Positions 9,447 through 18,118 are shown, counted from the stretch's first letter. The stretch is DNA of 64,000 bases from Myxococcota bacterium (GCA_039030075.1 JBCCEW010000003.1:124001-188000); one strand, 5' to 3'. The notes: generated by a model from the sequence alone, not told the origin. A program made the numbers and translations.

Positions 9447-9460
9447 GTGTGCGCGCACAC
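9447..9460. repeat. 14-bp perfect palindrome of alternating purine/pyrimidine
   Basis: GTGTGCGCGCACAC is a perfect palindrome in the 185-bp gap between the SDR gene and the secreted aromatic-repeat protein. Strict purine-pyrimidine alternation makes it a candidate Z-DNA or cruciform site, or a small regulator site upstream of the secreted protein. Nothing else is recognisable in this gap. Confidence 0.4.
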
Positions 9461-9562
9461 AGCGAAAACGGCGGAGCCCCCCGCTGCCCGGGGAAACGCG
9501 CCGCCGTCCATTCGCTGTCCAGGTCCGGACACCCGCTGTCGGGGCCCGAGGTCTGCGACCGA

Positions 9563-10327
9563 TCAGCCGATCTTGCGGAAGCCGATCAGACCACCGCCGT
9601 CGAGCACCAGGGTCTGGCCCGTCACCCAGCGGCTGGCGTCGCTCGCGAAGTAGAGCGCGGCGGCACCGATGTCCTCGGGTTCGCCGAGGCGACCCAGCGG
9701 GTACTGCTGGGCCACCTGCTCGCCCTTGCCGCCTTCCCAGAGCGCCTTCGCGAAGTCGGTCTTCACCAGACCGGGCGCGATGCAGTTGACGCGCACCTTC
9801 GGGGCCAGCTCGGCCGCGAGCTGCTTCGTCAGGTGCATCAGCGCGGCCTTCGTGACGTCGTAGACGCCGAGGATCGGGTTCGTGGAGAGGCCGCCCACAC
9901 TCGAGATGTGGATGACCGCACCCCCCTGCTCCTTCATGCAGGTGTTCCAGGCCAGCTGGGTCCAGAACATCGGGGCGGTGAGGTTCACCTCGAAGGTCTT
10001 GTCCCAGCGGGCGCGGTCGACGTCGATGGTCGGGCCGGCGTAGGGGTTGGTCGCAGCGTTGTTCACCAGGATGTCGAGACCGCCGAGCTTGTCGACGGTC
10101 GCGCCGATCACGCGCTCGGCATCCTCGTTCTTGCCGATGTGACCCGCTTCCCAGTGAACCGAGTCGCCGAGTTCCTTCGCCGCAGCCTCGCACGACTCGG
10201 CCTTGCGCGACGTGATCATCACCTGGGCGCCCGCATCGGCGAACGCCTTGGCGATTCCCTTGCCGATCCCGCGCGAGCCGCCGGTGACGAGCGCGACCTT
10301 CCCGTCGAGCCGCGCGGCGGTGTTCAC
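9563..10327 (-). CDS. Short-chain dehydrogenase/reductase (FabG-like)
   Basis: A classical SDR of 254 residues: cofactor loop GGSRGIG near residues 16-22, NNAAT near 87, catalytic Ser in HISSVGG and the YDVTK Tyr/Lys pair near 155-159. It reduces or oxidises an alcohol/ketone with NAD(P)(H) in the cytoplasm. The start is GTG 10327, which overlaps the upstream stop by one base (TAGTG), so translation is probably coupled to the luciferase-like gene. Paired LLM and SDR genes are frequent in steroid and fatty acyl degradation loci, but the substrate is not determined here. Confidence 0.9.
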   Translation of the reverse strand: MNTAARLDGKVALVTGGSRGIGKGIAKAFADAGAQVMITSRKAESCEAAAKELGDSVHWEAGHIGKNEDAERVIGATVDKLGGLDILVNNAATNPYAGPTIDVDRARWDKTFEVNLTAPMFWTQLAWNTCMKEQGGAVIHISSVGGLSTNPILGVYDVTKAALMHLTKQLAAELAPKVRVNCIAPGLVKTDFAKALWEGGKGEQVAQQYPLGRLGEPEDIGAAALYFASDASRWVTGQTLVLDGGGLIGFRKIG

Positions 10328-11370
10328 TAGAGGAGCTCTTCGGCGACCAGCTCGAGTGCCTCGGGCTGGCTCGTGCCGATGTTCATCGTCTCGACCCAGC
10401 GCTTCTTCCCGGCTTCCTTCCAGGCCTGCAGGCGCTCGCGGATGCGATCGGCCGGGCCCACCAGGTGCACGGCGTCGACCAGCTCGTCGGGGACGGCGGC
10501 CATCGCCTCGGCCTTCTTCCCGTCGAGGAAGAGGTCCTGGATCTTCACGGCCGCCTCTTCGTAGCCGAGGCGCTTGGCCAGGTCGTTGTAGAAGTTCTTG
10601 TCGCGCGCGCCCATGCCGCCGACGTAGAGGGCCAGGTTGCCCTTGACGGGCATGCGCGCCTTCTCGACGTCGTCGCTGATCACGACGGTCACGCCGGGCA
10701 CGATGTTGAAGTTCTCGAGGCTCTTGCCGCCGCCGGCCTTCTTGAAGCCCTCTTCGATGTACGGCAGATAGGTCGTATCGACCTTCTCCGGGTCACACAT
10801 CATCGGGAAGACGCCGTCGGCCACCTCGCCCGCGCAGCGCAGGCCGTTCGGCGAGATCGACGCGGTGTAGATCGGAATCTGCGGGTCCCCGTGCAGGATG
10901 CTCTTCAGCGGCTTGCCGAGACCGGTGGTGCCCGGGCCGTTGTTGGGGATGTCGTAGTGCTCGCCGTGGAACTCGACGGGCTTCTCGCGCGCGAGGATCT
11001 GGCGAACGATCTGGATGTACTCGCGCGTGCGCGTGAGCGGCTTGCCGTAGGGCACGCCGTGCCAGCCTTCCACCACCTGCGGGCCGCTGGGTCCGAGGCC
11101 GAGGATGAAGCGACCGCCCGAGAGATGGTCGAGGGTCATGGCCGTCATCGCGGTCATGGCCGGCGTACGCGCGGGCATCTGCATGATCGAAGAGCCGGCG
11201 CGGATCTTCGTGGTGTGCGCCAGGACCCAGGCGGCCGTCGTGGCGGCGTCGTTGCCGTAGGCCTCGGCGGTCCAGGCCGAGTCGAAGCCGAGGGACTCGG
11301 CGCGCTGGATCAGTTCGAGGTTGACCTTCGCCTTGGGTCCGAAGGCGATCGCTCCCAGTCCTAGCTTCAT
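10327..11370 (-). CDS. LLM-class (luciferase-like) flavin/F420 oxidoreductase
   Basis: This 347-residue TIM-barrel oxidoreductase begins MKLGLGAIAFGPK and shows the luciferase-like family features ESLGFDSAWTAEA near residue 29 and HLSGGRFILGLGPSGPQ near 90. Such enzymes use F420 or FMN; NCBI-style naming is usually F420-dependent, but the cofactor cannot be decided from sequence alone and no F420 biosynthesis gene is in the window. The ATG at 11370 has AGGAG at a good spacing, so the five-codon longer frame is not needed. It is first in an operon with the SDR. Confidence 0.88.
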   Translation of the reverse strand: MKLGLGAIAFGPKAKVNLELIQRAESLGFDSAWTAEAYGNDAATTAAWVLAHTTKIRAGSSIMQMPARTPAMTAMTAMTLDHLSGGRFILGLGPSGPQVVEGWHGVPYGKPLTRTREYIQIVRQILAREKPVEFHGEHYDIPNNGPGTTGLGKPLKSILHGDPQIPIYTASISPNGLRCAGEVADGVFPMMCDPEKVDTTYLPYIEEGFKKAGGGKSLENFNIVPGVTVVISDDVEKARMPVKGNLALYVGGMGARDKNFYNDLAKRLGYEEAAVKIQDLFLDGKKAEAMAAVPDELVDAVHLVGPADRIRERLQAWKEAGKKRWVETMNIGTSQPEALELVAEELL

Positions 11371-11468
11371 GATGTTCTCCTGCACTCCCCCACGGGCGCC
11401 GCGGGATCATCGCATACTGTCATGTTCCGTGTCGATATCGGACCCAGGCGCGCGGCGCGAACCCCGGC

Positions 11469-12539
11469 TCAGTCGGCCATCACGTCGATGTCCTCGACGC
11501 CCGCCGGCAGCGAGATCCACGATCCGTCGCGGCCCAGCGTGACGCCGCCGTCGTAGTTGTCCGAGACGCCCTCGAGGAAGATGCCCTCGAGCCCGGGGAG
11601 CGGCAGCGGCGGCACCACGTGGTAGAAGAGCAGATGCCCCGCCCCGACGGCGGTCGCGACCTCGGCCACCTGCGCCGGGTCGGCGTGGTAGTCGAGGATG
11701 TCCACCGCGATCTTCGCGATGGCCTCGTTGCCCGCGGCCTCGGCCGCCTCCTGCATGATCCCGACCAGCTCGAACGAGAGCGCTTCGTGCACGAGCAGGT
11801 CGACGCCCTGGCTGGCCTGGATCAGGCTCTCCGAGCGCGTGGTATCGCCGCTGATCGCAACCGAACGACCGCGATAGTCGAAGCGGTACCCCACCGCCGG
11901 CTCGACCGGCGCGTGTTGGACGGCGAAGGCGCGCACCTGCAATCCGTCGTCCTCGTAGACGACGACGGTCTCACCCGGCGGCGGCAGCTCGAACCCGCGC
12001 GCGCTCAGGCCGGTACCCGAGGATGGCACGACCGCCTCCCCGTGATGCGCCGTGCGATACACCGCGTCCTGGGCGTAGGCCATGTTGAAACCGTTCACGA
12101 TCTGCTCGACACCCGGGCCGCCGTAGACGGGAAGCGGGGACGTGTGGCTTCCGTTGACCCAACGCTGCATCCCCAGCTCGCCGAGTCCATCGATGTGGTC
12201 GCTGTGGAAATGGGTGAGGAAGACCGCCTGGATGCGACCCGGCCCCCAGCGGAACAAGCGCTGCAGGTTGCGCACGCCGCCGGTCCCGGCGTCGATGATG
12301 AAGATCCGCTCACCGGCCACGACCGCCACGCACGGCCCGGAGCGTTCCTCCGACGGCAGGGGCCCTCCCGCACCACAAAGCCCCACGTGCAGGCCGTCGG
12401 GGAGATCGTCCACCGCGTCTCCCGCCATGTTGCGCTCGAGCACCGTGCGCATCACGCGGGTCGAGACCGAGCCGCACGCCAGCTGCGCCAGGGCCGCAAC
12501 CGAGCAGAGCAGGGTCGCGAGAAGGATCCAACGCTTCAT
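11469..12539 (-). CDS. Secreted metallo-beta-lactamase-fold hydrolase
   Basis: The 356-residue protein has the MBL metal motif HFHSDH at residues 110-115, preceded by a strand with IIDAGTGG, and later the metal ligands HHGEA and SGDTTRS; the overall order is like RNase Z/arylsulfatase-type hydrolases. A signal peptide is clear (MKRWILLATLLCSVAALAQL), with a possible lipid-modified Cys22 although the -3 residue is not the usual Leu. It should act in the periplasm. GGGAGG precedes the ATG. It is divergent from an amidohydrolase across 145 bp with no evident site. Confidence 0.82.
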   Translation of the reverse strand: MKRWILLATLLCSVAALAQLACGSVSTRVMRTVLERNMAGDAVDDLPDGLHVGLCGAGGPLPSEERSGPCVAVVAGERIFIIDAGTGGVRNLQRLFRWGPGRIQAVFLTHFHSDHIDGLGELGMQRWVNGSHTSPLPVYGGPGVEQIVNGFNMAYAQDAVYRTAHHGEAVVPSSGTGLSARGFELPPPGETVVVYEDDGLQVRAFAVQHAPVEPAVGYRFDYRGRSVAISGDTTRSESLIQASQGVDLLVHEALSFELVGIMQEAAEAAGNEAIAKIAVDILDYHADPAQVAEVATAVGAGHLLFYHVVPPLPLPGLEGIFLEGVSDNYDGGVTLGRDGSWISLPAGVEDIDVMAD

Positions 12540-12684
12540 CTTGCGAAACCTCCCACTGGCGCGACCGAGCGCCTCGTGAAACCGTCGGTCGCGGAGAACG
12601 TCAAGCGGCCAGAACCTAAGTGGCGGAGCGCGTGGACGCCAACGCCGGTCTGGTACTCTCGTGCGCCACGAAGGAGCTCACCCC

Positions 12685-13998
12685 ATGGCGGATGCCCGCG
12701 TCGTCCTTTCGAACGCTCAGCTGATCGACGGAGTGGGGGACCCGAAGAGCGGGGCCCACCTCGTCATCGAAGGGAACACGATCACCGCCGCTGGCGCGGG
12801 TGATGCCGAGACCCGACCCGACGACCGTGTCGTCGACCTGGCTGGCAAGACGGTGATGTCGGGCCTCGTCCAGGGCCACTTCCATTCGGGCTTCGGCCCC
12901 TATCCGACGCTGGGCGCCGCACCGATCCTCGGTCTCGAAGCCGCACCGCCCTACATGGGGATGGTCGCCGCGAAGAACGCGCAGATCGCGCTGCAGACCG
13001 GCACGACGGGCATCATCGGTTCGAGCTGCGGCGACAACCTCGATGTCTGCCTGCGCGAGGCCATGATCATGGGTCTCGTCCAGGGACCCCGCATCATCGC
13101 CTGCGGACACGAGTTCATGGCATCCGGCGACATGGCCGACGGCATGAACCGCTCCTGGTTCATGGGGATCCAGCACTCGGGCCTCACGCGGCGCCTCGAT
13201 GGCGCCGAGGAGTTCCGCCAGGCGACCCGCGAGGAGATCGGACGCGGCTGCGAGATCATCAAGCTCTCGATCGCACCCGGCCACGGTTCCTCGCCGGTGC
13301 GGGACGTCTGCTACCTCAGCCGCGAAGAACTCGAAGCAGTGGTGGGCGTCGCCCACGACCACGGAAAGCTGGTGCGCGCCCACTGCCCGTCGCGAATCGG
13401 GATTCTCGAGTGTGCCCGCGCAGGCGTCGACATCATCGACCACGCCGACCGCATCGACGACGAATGTATCGAAGCCGTGGTGAAGAGCGGCGCGGCGATC
13501 ACGCCGAGTCTGCTCTGGTCGACGCGCTTCCTGCAGTTCGCCGAGAACTGGGACTACGCGAATGGCCCGTTCCCGATCGGCGAAGGCTTCGCCGAGACCC
13601 ACGACCAGGTGCTCGCCCGGCTGCGCGGAGTGCGTGAGGACTTCGAGTACACCTGCGAGCAGCTTCCGAAGATGATGGAAGCCGGCGTGAGTCTCGTCTG
13701 TGGCGACGACTTCGGCTTCGCGATGATGCCCCACGGCGACTACGTGTCCGAGTACGAGGTCTACACGAAGCAGATGAACCTGCCGGCCCTCGAGGTGCTG
13801 CGCTGGGCCAGCGTGAACGGCGCGAAGGTGATGGCGGGCCCCCTCGGCCTCGACGCGGGACACGGAACCCTGGTCGCGGGCCAGCGCGCCGACCTCATCG
13901 TGGTCGACGGTGACCCGGTGGCGGACATCTCCTGCCTGCGCGATCGCATCGTGGGCATCGTGCGGGACGGCGAGTTCATCCGCGACGCGATCGGCTGA
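12685..13998 (+). CDS. Metal-dependent amidohydrolase
   Basis: The 437-residue protein is an amidohydrolase-superfamily enzyme of the imidazolonepropionase-like branch. It has the metal pair His65-x-His67 (GHFHSG), later His residues in VRAHCPS and IDHADRID, the Asp in CGDDFGF near 345, and the C-terminal sandwich signature GQRADLIVVDGDP. It hydrolyses a C-N or ester bond in an unknown cyclic or amide substrate. The ATG at 12685 follows AAGGAG at nine bases. No signal peptide. Confidence 0.88.
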   Translation: MADARVVLSNAQLIDGVGDPKSGAHLVIEGNTITAAGAGDAETRPDDRVVDLAGKTVMSGLVQGHFHSGFGPYPTLGAAPILGLEAAPPYMGMVAAKNAQIALQTGTTGIIGSSCGDNLDVCLREAMIMGLVQGPRIIACGHEFMASGDMADGMNRSWFMGIQHSGLTRRLDGAEEFRQATREEIGRGCEIIKLSIAPGHGSSPVRDVCYLSREELEAVVGVAHDHGKLVRAHCPSRIGILECARAGVDIIDHADRIDDECIEAVVKSGAAITPSLLWSTRFLQFAENWDYANGPFPIGEGFAETHDQVLARLRGVREDFEYTCEQLPKMMEAGVSLVCGDDFGFAMMPHGDYVSEYEVYTKQMNLPALEVLRWASVNGAKVMAGPLGLDAGHGTLVAGQRADLIVVDGDPVADISCLRDRIVGIVRDGEFIRDAIG

Positions 13999-14020
13999 GC
14001 CGAAGGGCAGCCGCTGGACG

Positions 14021-15145
14021 TCAGGGGGCCATCGTGTCCGGCGTGTCGAAACCGCTCGGCCGGTGGATCCCGATGCACATGTTCTCGTGCATGCCGTAGC
14101 CGACTTCGCCGGTCGAGAGCTCATAGCGGCACAGGGTCTCGTTGAGGAACGCCCAGGAAGAGCGCTTCTCCTGGGTGCTCATGTCGTGCACCAGGCCCTG
14201 GACGACGTTCTCTCCGCGCCAGGTGCCGTGACCCCAATCGGCGTCGGGGCGGTAGCCCGAGCCTGCCGCGAGGTACACCGTGCGGAGCGGCGTGTTCCGG
14301 CTCTCGAGGGTGACCGTATCGTCGCGTCGGATCACGACGCGTGACGCAGCCATCTCCCGTGTGCCCGAGAGGTAGTCGATCTCCACCTCGGGGCGCCCGA
14401 GGTGTTCGTGGGGCTTGTCGTGCCCGAAGTTCCACACCTTCATCGACTCTTCCTGGACACGATTCCCGTCGTAGTCCTCGTCGACGCAGACCTTCACCAT
14501 GTAGTCGTCGAACTGCATCGGCAACCAGTTGTGCAGGAAACCCACCGTGGCGTTCGCCATGTCCTTCAGGCGGATGCCGGGCGCTTCGGGTTCGCCGACG
14601 GGCCGGACGCCCCAGGAACGATCGCGGGCGCCCTTCCACCGGGTCGGCTCCACCTCGTAGGTCTGGCCGGCCACTTCGAGACGCCCACTCCAGCTGCCCA
14701 CCTGGGCGTAGCGGCTGACGTCCTGGGTGATGCGCGCGCGCGTGCGTGTGAAGGACTTCGGCTCCTCGAGCGCCGGGATCGTCCCCTCGAAGGTGAGGTC
14801 GAAGGCGATGCCCCATTCGTTCTCGTCGCAGCGCAGCCGGAGCTTCTTCAACCCTTCGAGCACCTCGACCGAGAGCGGCCCCACCTGGGTGTCGAGCCGG
14901 TCGTGCCCCAGCTCGCGTGACGCGCGCACGGTGTACTGCTGTTCGCCGTGGGAGATCGTCACGAACGCATCGGTCACGCCGAGATTCGGGTACTGCCCCA
15001 TGCCGGTGACCAGGAAGAGCTCGTCGCTCGACGGATGACAGTTGAAGTAGTAGCGATCGTAGAAGTTCTTATCGCTGGTGAAGACGTAGTCGAAGGTATC
15101 GGTGGTCTGGTGGGCGAGAAACTCGTCCATCGGGCTGATCGGCAC
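14021..15145 (-). CDS. DUF7064/7065-type protein (hydroxyneurosporene-synthase-like fold)
   Basis: This 374-residue protein matches the pattern of DUF7064/7065 proteins, beta-rich proteins distantly like CrtC/AttH lipocalin-type hydratases. Visible landmarks are FYFNCHPSSDELFLVTGMG-type strands early, DRSWGVRP near residue 175 and HNWLPMQFDDYMVKV in the middle; the DRSWG element is typical of this fold. No catalytic role is established. I chose GTG 15145 because AGGAG lies five bases upstream; ATG 15130 is the alternative. It converges on the amidohydrolase and is divergent from a small lipoprotein. Confidence 0.65.
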   Translation of the reverse strand: MPISPMDEFLAHQTTDTFDYVFTSDKNFYDRYYFNCHPSSDELFLVTGMGQYPNLGVTDAFVTISHGEQQYTVRASRELGHDRLDTQVGPLSVEVLEGLKKLRLRCDENEWGIAFDLTFEGTIPALEEPKSFTRTRARITQDVSRYAQVGSWSGRLEVAGQTYEVEPTRWKGARDRSWGVRPVGEPEAPGIRLKDMANATVGFLHNWLPMQFDDYMVKVCVDEDYDGNRVQEESMKVWNFGHDKPHEHLGRPEVEIDYLSGTREMAASRVVIRRDDTVTLESRNTPLRTVYLAAGSGYRPDADWGHGTWRGENVVQGLVHDMSTQEKRSSWAFLNETLCRYELSTGEVGYGMHENMCIGIHRPSGFDTPDTMAP

Positions 15146-15290
15146 GAAGACTCCTGGCGGTGGGGCGAGCCGCAAATCGCGGTGCGGCCATCCTAACCCC
15201 CCGACCCGCGCCAGCGAAACGCGGACGCGAGACGCTGGGAATGGTCCGACCGATGCGGCAGCATGGGTCGCGCCGCCCGAGGAGATCGTC

Positions 15291-15731
15291 ATGACGTCTG
15301 TACGTTGGCTCGTCCTTCCCCTGCTGCTCGCCACCGCGTGCGGTCCGCTGGTCATGATTCCCGGCGGCGCGCTCTCCGGGATGCCCCAGGAGGTGCCCCG
15401 CGATTGGAGCTTCACCGACGGCGTCGACGTCGTGCAGCTCGAGACCCGACCCGACGATCCGTACTCGGTGAACGTCTGGACCGTGGCCGCCAACGACGCC
15501 CTCTACGTCGTGGCCGGGACGGGCGCCGAGTCCGCTTGGGTCCAGCACATCGAGGCCGATCCGCGCGTGCGCCTGCGGGTGGGCGACGACCTCTACGACC
15601 TCCGCGCGGTCCGCGCCGACGACGACGCCGAGGTCGACGCCTTTCTCGAAGCCGCCATGGCGAAGTACGACTTCGAGCCCGAAGAAGGACAACGCGAACA
15701 GGCGGTGCTCTACCGGTTGGTCGCGCGCTAG
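15291..15731 (+). CDS. Lipoprotein with split-barrel (PNPOx/nitroreductase-like) fold
   Basis: The 146-residue product has a signal peptide with lipobox LLATAC, so it should be membrane-anchored. The rest contains NVWTVAANDALYVVAG followed by WVQHIEADPRVRLRV, the strand pattern of pyridoxamine-phosphate-oxidase-like and deazaflavin-dependent split-barrel proteins. Those normally are cytoplasmic flavin or F420 proteins, so a lipid-anchored member is unusual. GAGGAG precedes the ATG. Cofactor binding is uncertain. Confidence 0.6.
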   Translation: MTSVRWLVLPLLLATACGPLVMIPGGALSGMPQEVPRDWSFTDGVDVVQLETRPDDPYSVNVWTVAANDALYVVAGTGAESAWVQHIEADPRVRLRVGDDLYDLRAVRADDDAEVDAFLEAAMAKYDFEPEEGQREQAVLYRLVAR

Positions 15732-15758
15732 TCCCGATCGGTCAGGCGGCAGGACGCG

Positions 15759-16514
15759 CTAGAGGCCGCCCGTCACGTCCAGGATGCTGCCGTGGCTGTA
15801 CGCCGCGGCATCCGACGCGAGCCACAGGATCGCCTCGGCCACCTCCTGGGCCGTGCCCGGACGCTGGGTCGGAATGCGTTCCCGAAGCCGCTTCGGGCGA
15901 TCGGGCTCGCCTCCGCTCGCGTGGATCTCCGTGTCGATGACACCGGGCCGTACGGCCGAGACCCGGATGCCGTCGGAAGCGACCTCCTTCGCGAGCCCGA
16001 TCGTGAAGGTGTCGATGGCGCCTTTGGAGGCGGCGTAGTCGATGTACTCGCCCGGCGAGCCCAGACGCGCGGCGCCGGAAGAGACGTTGACGATCACACC
16101 GCCTTCGCCCCCAGCAGAGCGCGCGATCCGGCGAACCGCTTCACGCGCACACAGCAGCGACCCCAGCACGTTCACGTCGAGAATGCGTTGGATGCGTTCA
16201 CCCGACATCTCCGCGAGGGGCATCTGGGTGTCGAGGATGCCGGCGTTGTTCACGAGCACGTCCAGCCGACCCCACTCGGAGTCGAGGTGCGCAAAGAGCG
16301 CGACGACTTCGGCCTCGTGAGCCACGTCCGCGCACAGCAAGAGGGCGCGACGACCGGTGGCACGTACGTCGGCCGCCACCTCCTCCGCCGCCTCGAGGCT
16401 GCGATGCGCGTGCACGGCCACGTCGAAGCCGCGCCGGGCGGCGAGCCGCGCCGTCGCCGCACCGATGCCCCGGCTCGCTCCGGTCACCAGCATCACCCGA
16501 GCGGAATTCGCCAC
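15759..16514 (-). CDS. Short-chain dehydrogenase/reductase
   Basis: A 251-residue classical SDR with cofactor loop GASRGIGAA near residues 12-20, NNAG near 90, the catalytic Ser in NVSSGAA and the YAASK Tyr/Lys pair near 157-161. It starts with GTG, 10 bases after the stop of the VOC gene, and is the third gene of the redoxin/VOC/SDR operon. The substrate is unknown; linkage to a redoxin hints at carbonyl detoxification, which is inference. Confidence 0.88.
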   Translation of the reverse strand: MANSARVMLVTGASRGIGAATARLAARRGFDVAVHAHRSLEAAEEVAADVRATGRRALLLCADVAHEAEVVALFAHLDSEWGRLDVLVNNAGILDTQMPLAEMSGERIQRILDVNVLGSLLCAREAVRRIARSAGGEGGVIVNVSSGAARLGSPGEYIDYAASKGAIDTFTIGLAKEVASDGIRVSAVRPGVIDTEIHASGGEPDRPKRLRERIPTQRPGTAQEVAEAILWLASDAAAYSHGSILDVTGGL

Positions 16515-16524
16515 CGTCGACGCC

Positions 16525-16935
16525 CTACCCGTCGTAGATGATGAACTCGAGGAGGTTCTGATCGGGATCGCGGATGTAGACGCTCACCCCTTGCCCGCGA
16601 CCACCAGGGAGCTCGACCGGGCCGGCGATGATCTCCGCCCCGGCCTTCGCGAGCGTCTCGCGCAGCAGGGCGTCGCCGCCCTCCCAGACGAAGCAGAGGT
16701 CCCCACAGCCGGGCTCTGCCGTCGGGCCGCGCAGGGTGAACGTCTCGTTCTGCCACATCGCGGGGGCGTGCACGTTGATCTTCTGAGGCCCGAGATGGAT
16801 CGAGAAGAACGGAACGCCCGCCGCGCGCCACGCCTCGAGGTCGGGGACCTCGAACCCCAAGGCGCCGTAGAAGGTGATCAGCGCCTCGGGATCGCTCGTC
16901 GGAAGCGCGACGTGATCGAAGGCGACGACCGGCAC
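16525..16935 (-). CDS. VOC/glyoxalase-family protein
   Basis: This 136-residue protein is a single vicinal-oxygen-chelate domain pair: FDHVALPTSDPEALITFY at the N-terminus (metal His), GQGVSVYIRDPDQNLLE at the C-terminus with the metal Glu. Members include glyoxalases, dioxygenases and fosfomycin-type transferases. The GTG start at 16935 lies two bases after the redoxin stop, so translation is probably coupled. Its place between a redoxin and an SDR suggests electrophile or oxidative-stress handling. Confidence 0.82.
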   Translation of the reverse strand: MPVVAFDHVALPTSDPEALITFYGALGFEVPDLEAWRAAGVPFFSIHLGPQKINVHAPAMWQNETFTLRGPTAEPGCGDLCFVWEGGDALLRETLAKAGAEIIAGPVELPGGRGQGVSVYIRDPDQNLLEFIIYDG

Positions 16936-16937
16936 GA

Positions 16938-17591
16938 CTAGCGCGCTCCGTGCAGACGCTTCGCCGCGTCGAGCAGCGCGTCGTTCTCGGGTCGGACCTT
17001 GTAGTCCGGGTTCGAGTACACCCAGCCAACCTGGCCACCCGGTTCGACGAGGAACACGGAGGGCACCGGGAGCTGGTAGTGGTCGCGCCCGGCTGCGGCT
17101 TCGAGATCGATGCCGAAGGTCCTGTACTGGAGGACGGTCGCCTTCGAGAGCTGGAACGCGATCCCGAAGGCGCGTGCCGCGTTCATCGCACTGTCCGAGT
17201 AGAGGGTGTAGCCGAGACCCTCCGCCTTGCGGCTCTGCTGCAGGTTCTTCGGAAGATCGGGGCTGAGGGCGATCACGCGATAACCGAGGCCCTCGAGCTC
17301 CGCTTCGATCTTGCGCAGCTCGCCGAGCTGCGTGTTGCAATAGGGTCACCAGCCACCGCGGTAGAAGACGAGCAGCGCCCCCTGTTCTCCGACGAGCGAC
17401 GCGATGTCGACGGGTTTCCCGTCGAGGTCCGTGACTTCGGCACTCGGAACCGAGGCGCCGACGGCCAACGGCTCGACGGACTCGGCGTCGGAGTAGACGA
17501 CCGCCTGGGCCGCCCAACCGAAACCGAGCACCGCGATTGTTCCGAGAGCGAGGGCGCGCAAGGAGAGATGCGAAGCGTGTAGGGATTGCAT
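16938..17591 (-). CDS. Selenocysteine-containing AhpC/TSA-type redoxin (in-frame UGA)
   Basis: Read through the TGA at 17348-17346, this is one 217-residue thioredoxin-fold protein: signal peptide (residues 1-30), beta strand GALLVFYRGGW, Sec at residue 82, then PYCNTQLGEL and the family's VIALSPD strand. Cysteine homologues of this AhpC/TSA group have GGWCPYCN at exactly this place, so the UGA replaces the first Cys of a C-x-x-C motif and gives U-x-x-C. The frame is intact on both sides and no length change is needed, which argues against a pseudogene. A stem-loop follows the UGA. The protein is probably exported and reduces peroxides or thiols. Standard gene callers would split it into 81- and about 112-residue pieces. 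First gene of a redoxin/VOC/SDR operon. Confidence 0.82.
17311..17345 (-). promoter_or_regulatory. Putative bacterial SECIS element
   Basis: Directly after the in-frame UGA the mRNA can fold into a hairpin with a perfect 8-bp stem, CGCAGCTC (17332-17325) pairing with GAGCTGCG (17321-17314), and a GGC apical loop; TTG/CAA can pair below it around a bulge. The loop begins 21 bases after the UGA and its first two bases are GG, both within what is described for bacterial SECIS elements read by SelB. It lies inside the coding sequence, as expected in bacteria. Confidence 0.65.
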
Positions 17592-17650
17592 GCGGAGAGC
17601 CTACCATTCGGTCTCCCGCGCGCTCAACGCCGCTCCCGCGCTGCTAGGGT

Positions 17651-18118
17651 GTGGGTGTGCAGCCGGAAACCCGACTCTACGTCGATGGCGACGCCTGCCC
17701 CGTGAAGGACGAGATCTATGTCGTCGCCACGCGCTACGGGGTTCCCGTGTCGCTGGTGGCGAATCAATACCAGCACGTCCCGGCGGACTTTGGCGTCGAG
17801 ATGGTCGTGGTCGACGCGGGACCGGATGTGGCGGACGACTGGATCGCCGAACGCGCGGGGCCGGGAGACGTCGTGATCACGGCCGACATTCCGCTCGCAG
17901 CGCGCTGCCTCGAGCGCGGTGCGCGGGTGATCGGTACCGACGGGCGCCCCTTCACCGAAGACTCGATCGGCGGAGCGCTCGCGACCCGCGCATTGCGCGA
18001 AGAGCTCCGCGAAGGCGGAGTGGCGACGGGCGGGCCCGCCCCGCTCTCGGGGAAGGACCGGTCGCGCTTCGCCTCGCGGCTCGATGCCCTGGTGCAGCAG
18101 GCCCTGCGCGACGCCTGA
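17651..18118 (+). CDS. YaiI/YqxD family (UPF0178, DUF188) protein
   Basis: The 155-residue protein matches UPF0178 (DUF188): it opens with the family signature YVDGDACPVKDEI, then VVDAGPDVADDWI, DVVITADIPLAARCL and a C-terminal RSRFASRLDAL. The fold is PIN-like with conserved acidic residues (Asp in DGDACP, Asp in TADIPLA), suggesting a nuclease, but no function is established. The start is GTG at 17651 or 17657. It is divergent from the selenoprotein gene (59 bp) and 29 bp upstream of the dioxygenase gene. Confidence 0.88.
   Translation: MGVQPETRLYVDGDACPVKDEIYVVATRYGVPVSLVANQYQHVPADFGVEMVVVDAGPDVADDWIAERAGPGDVVITADIPLAARCLERGARVIGTDGRPFTEDSIGGALATRALREELREGGVATGGPAPLSGKDRSRFASRLDALVQQALRDA

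Noticed and set aside
16938-17591. Redoxin as a pseudogene broken by a nonsense mutation
   Set aside because: The stop is a TGA exactly at the conserved Cys, both halves keep family motifs in the same frame, and a SECIS-like hairpin follows; decay would not place the stop there.
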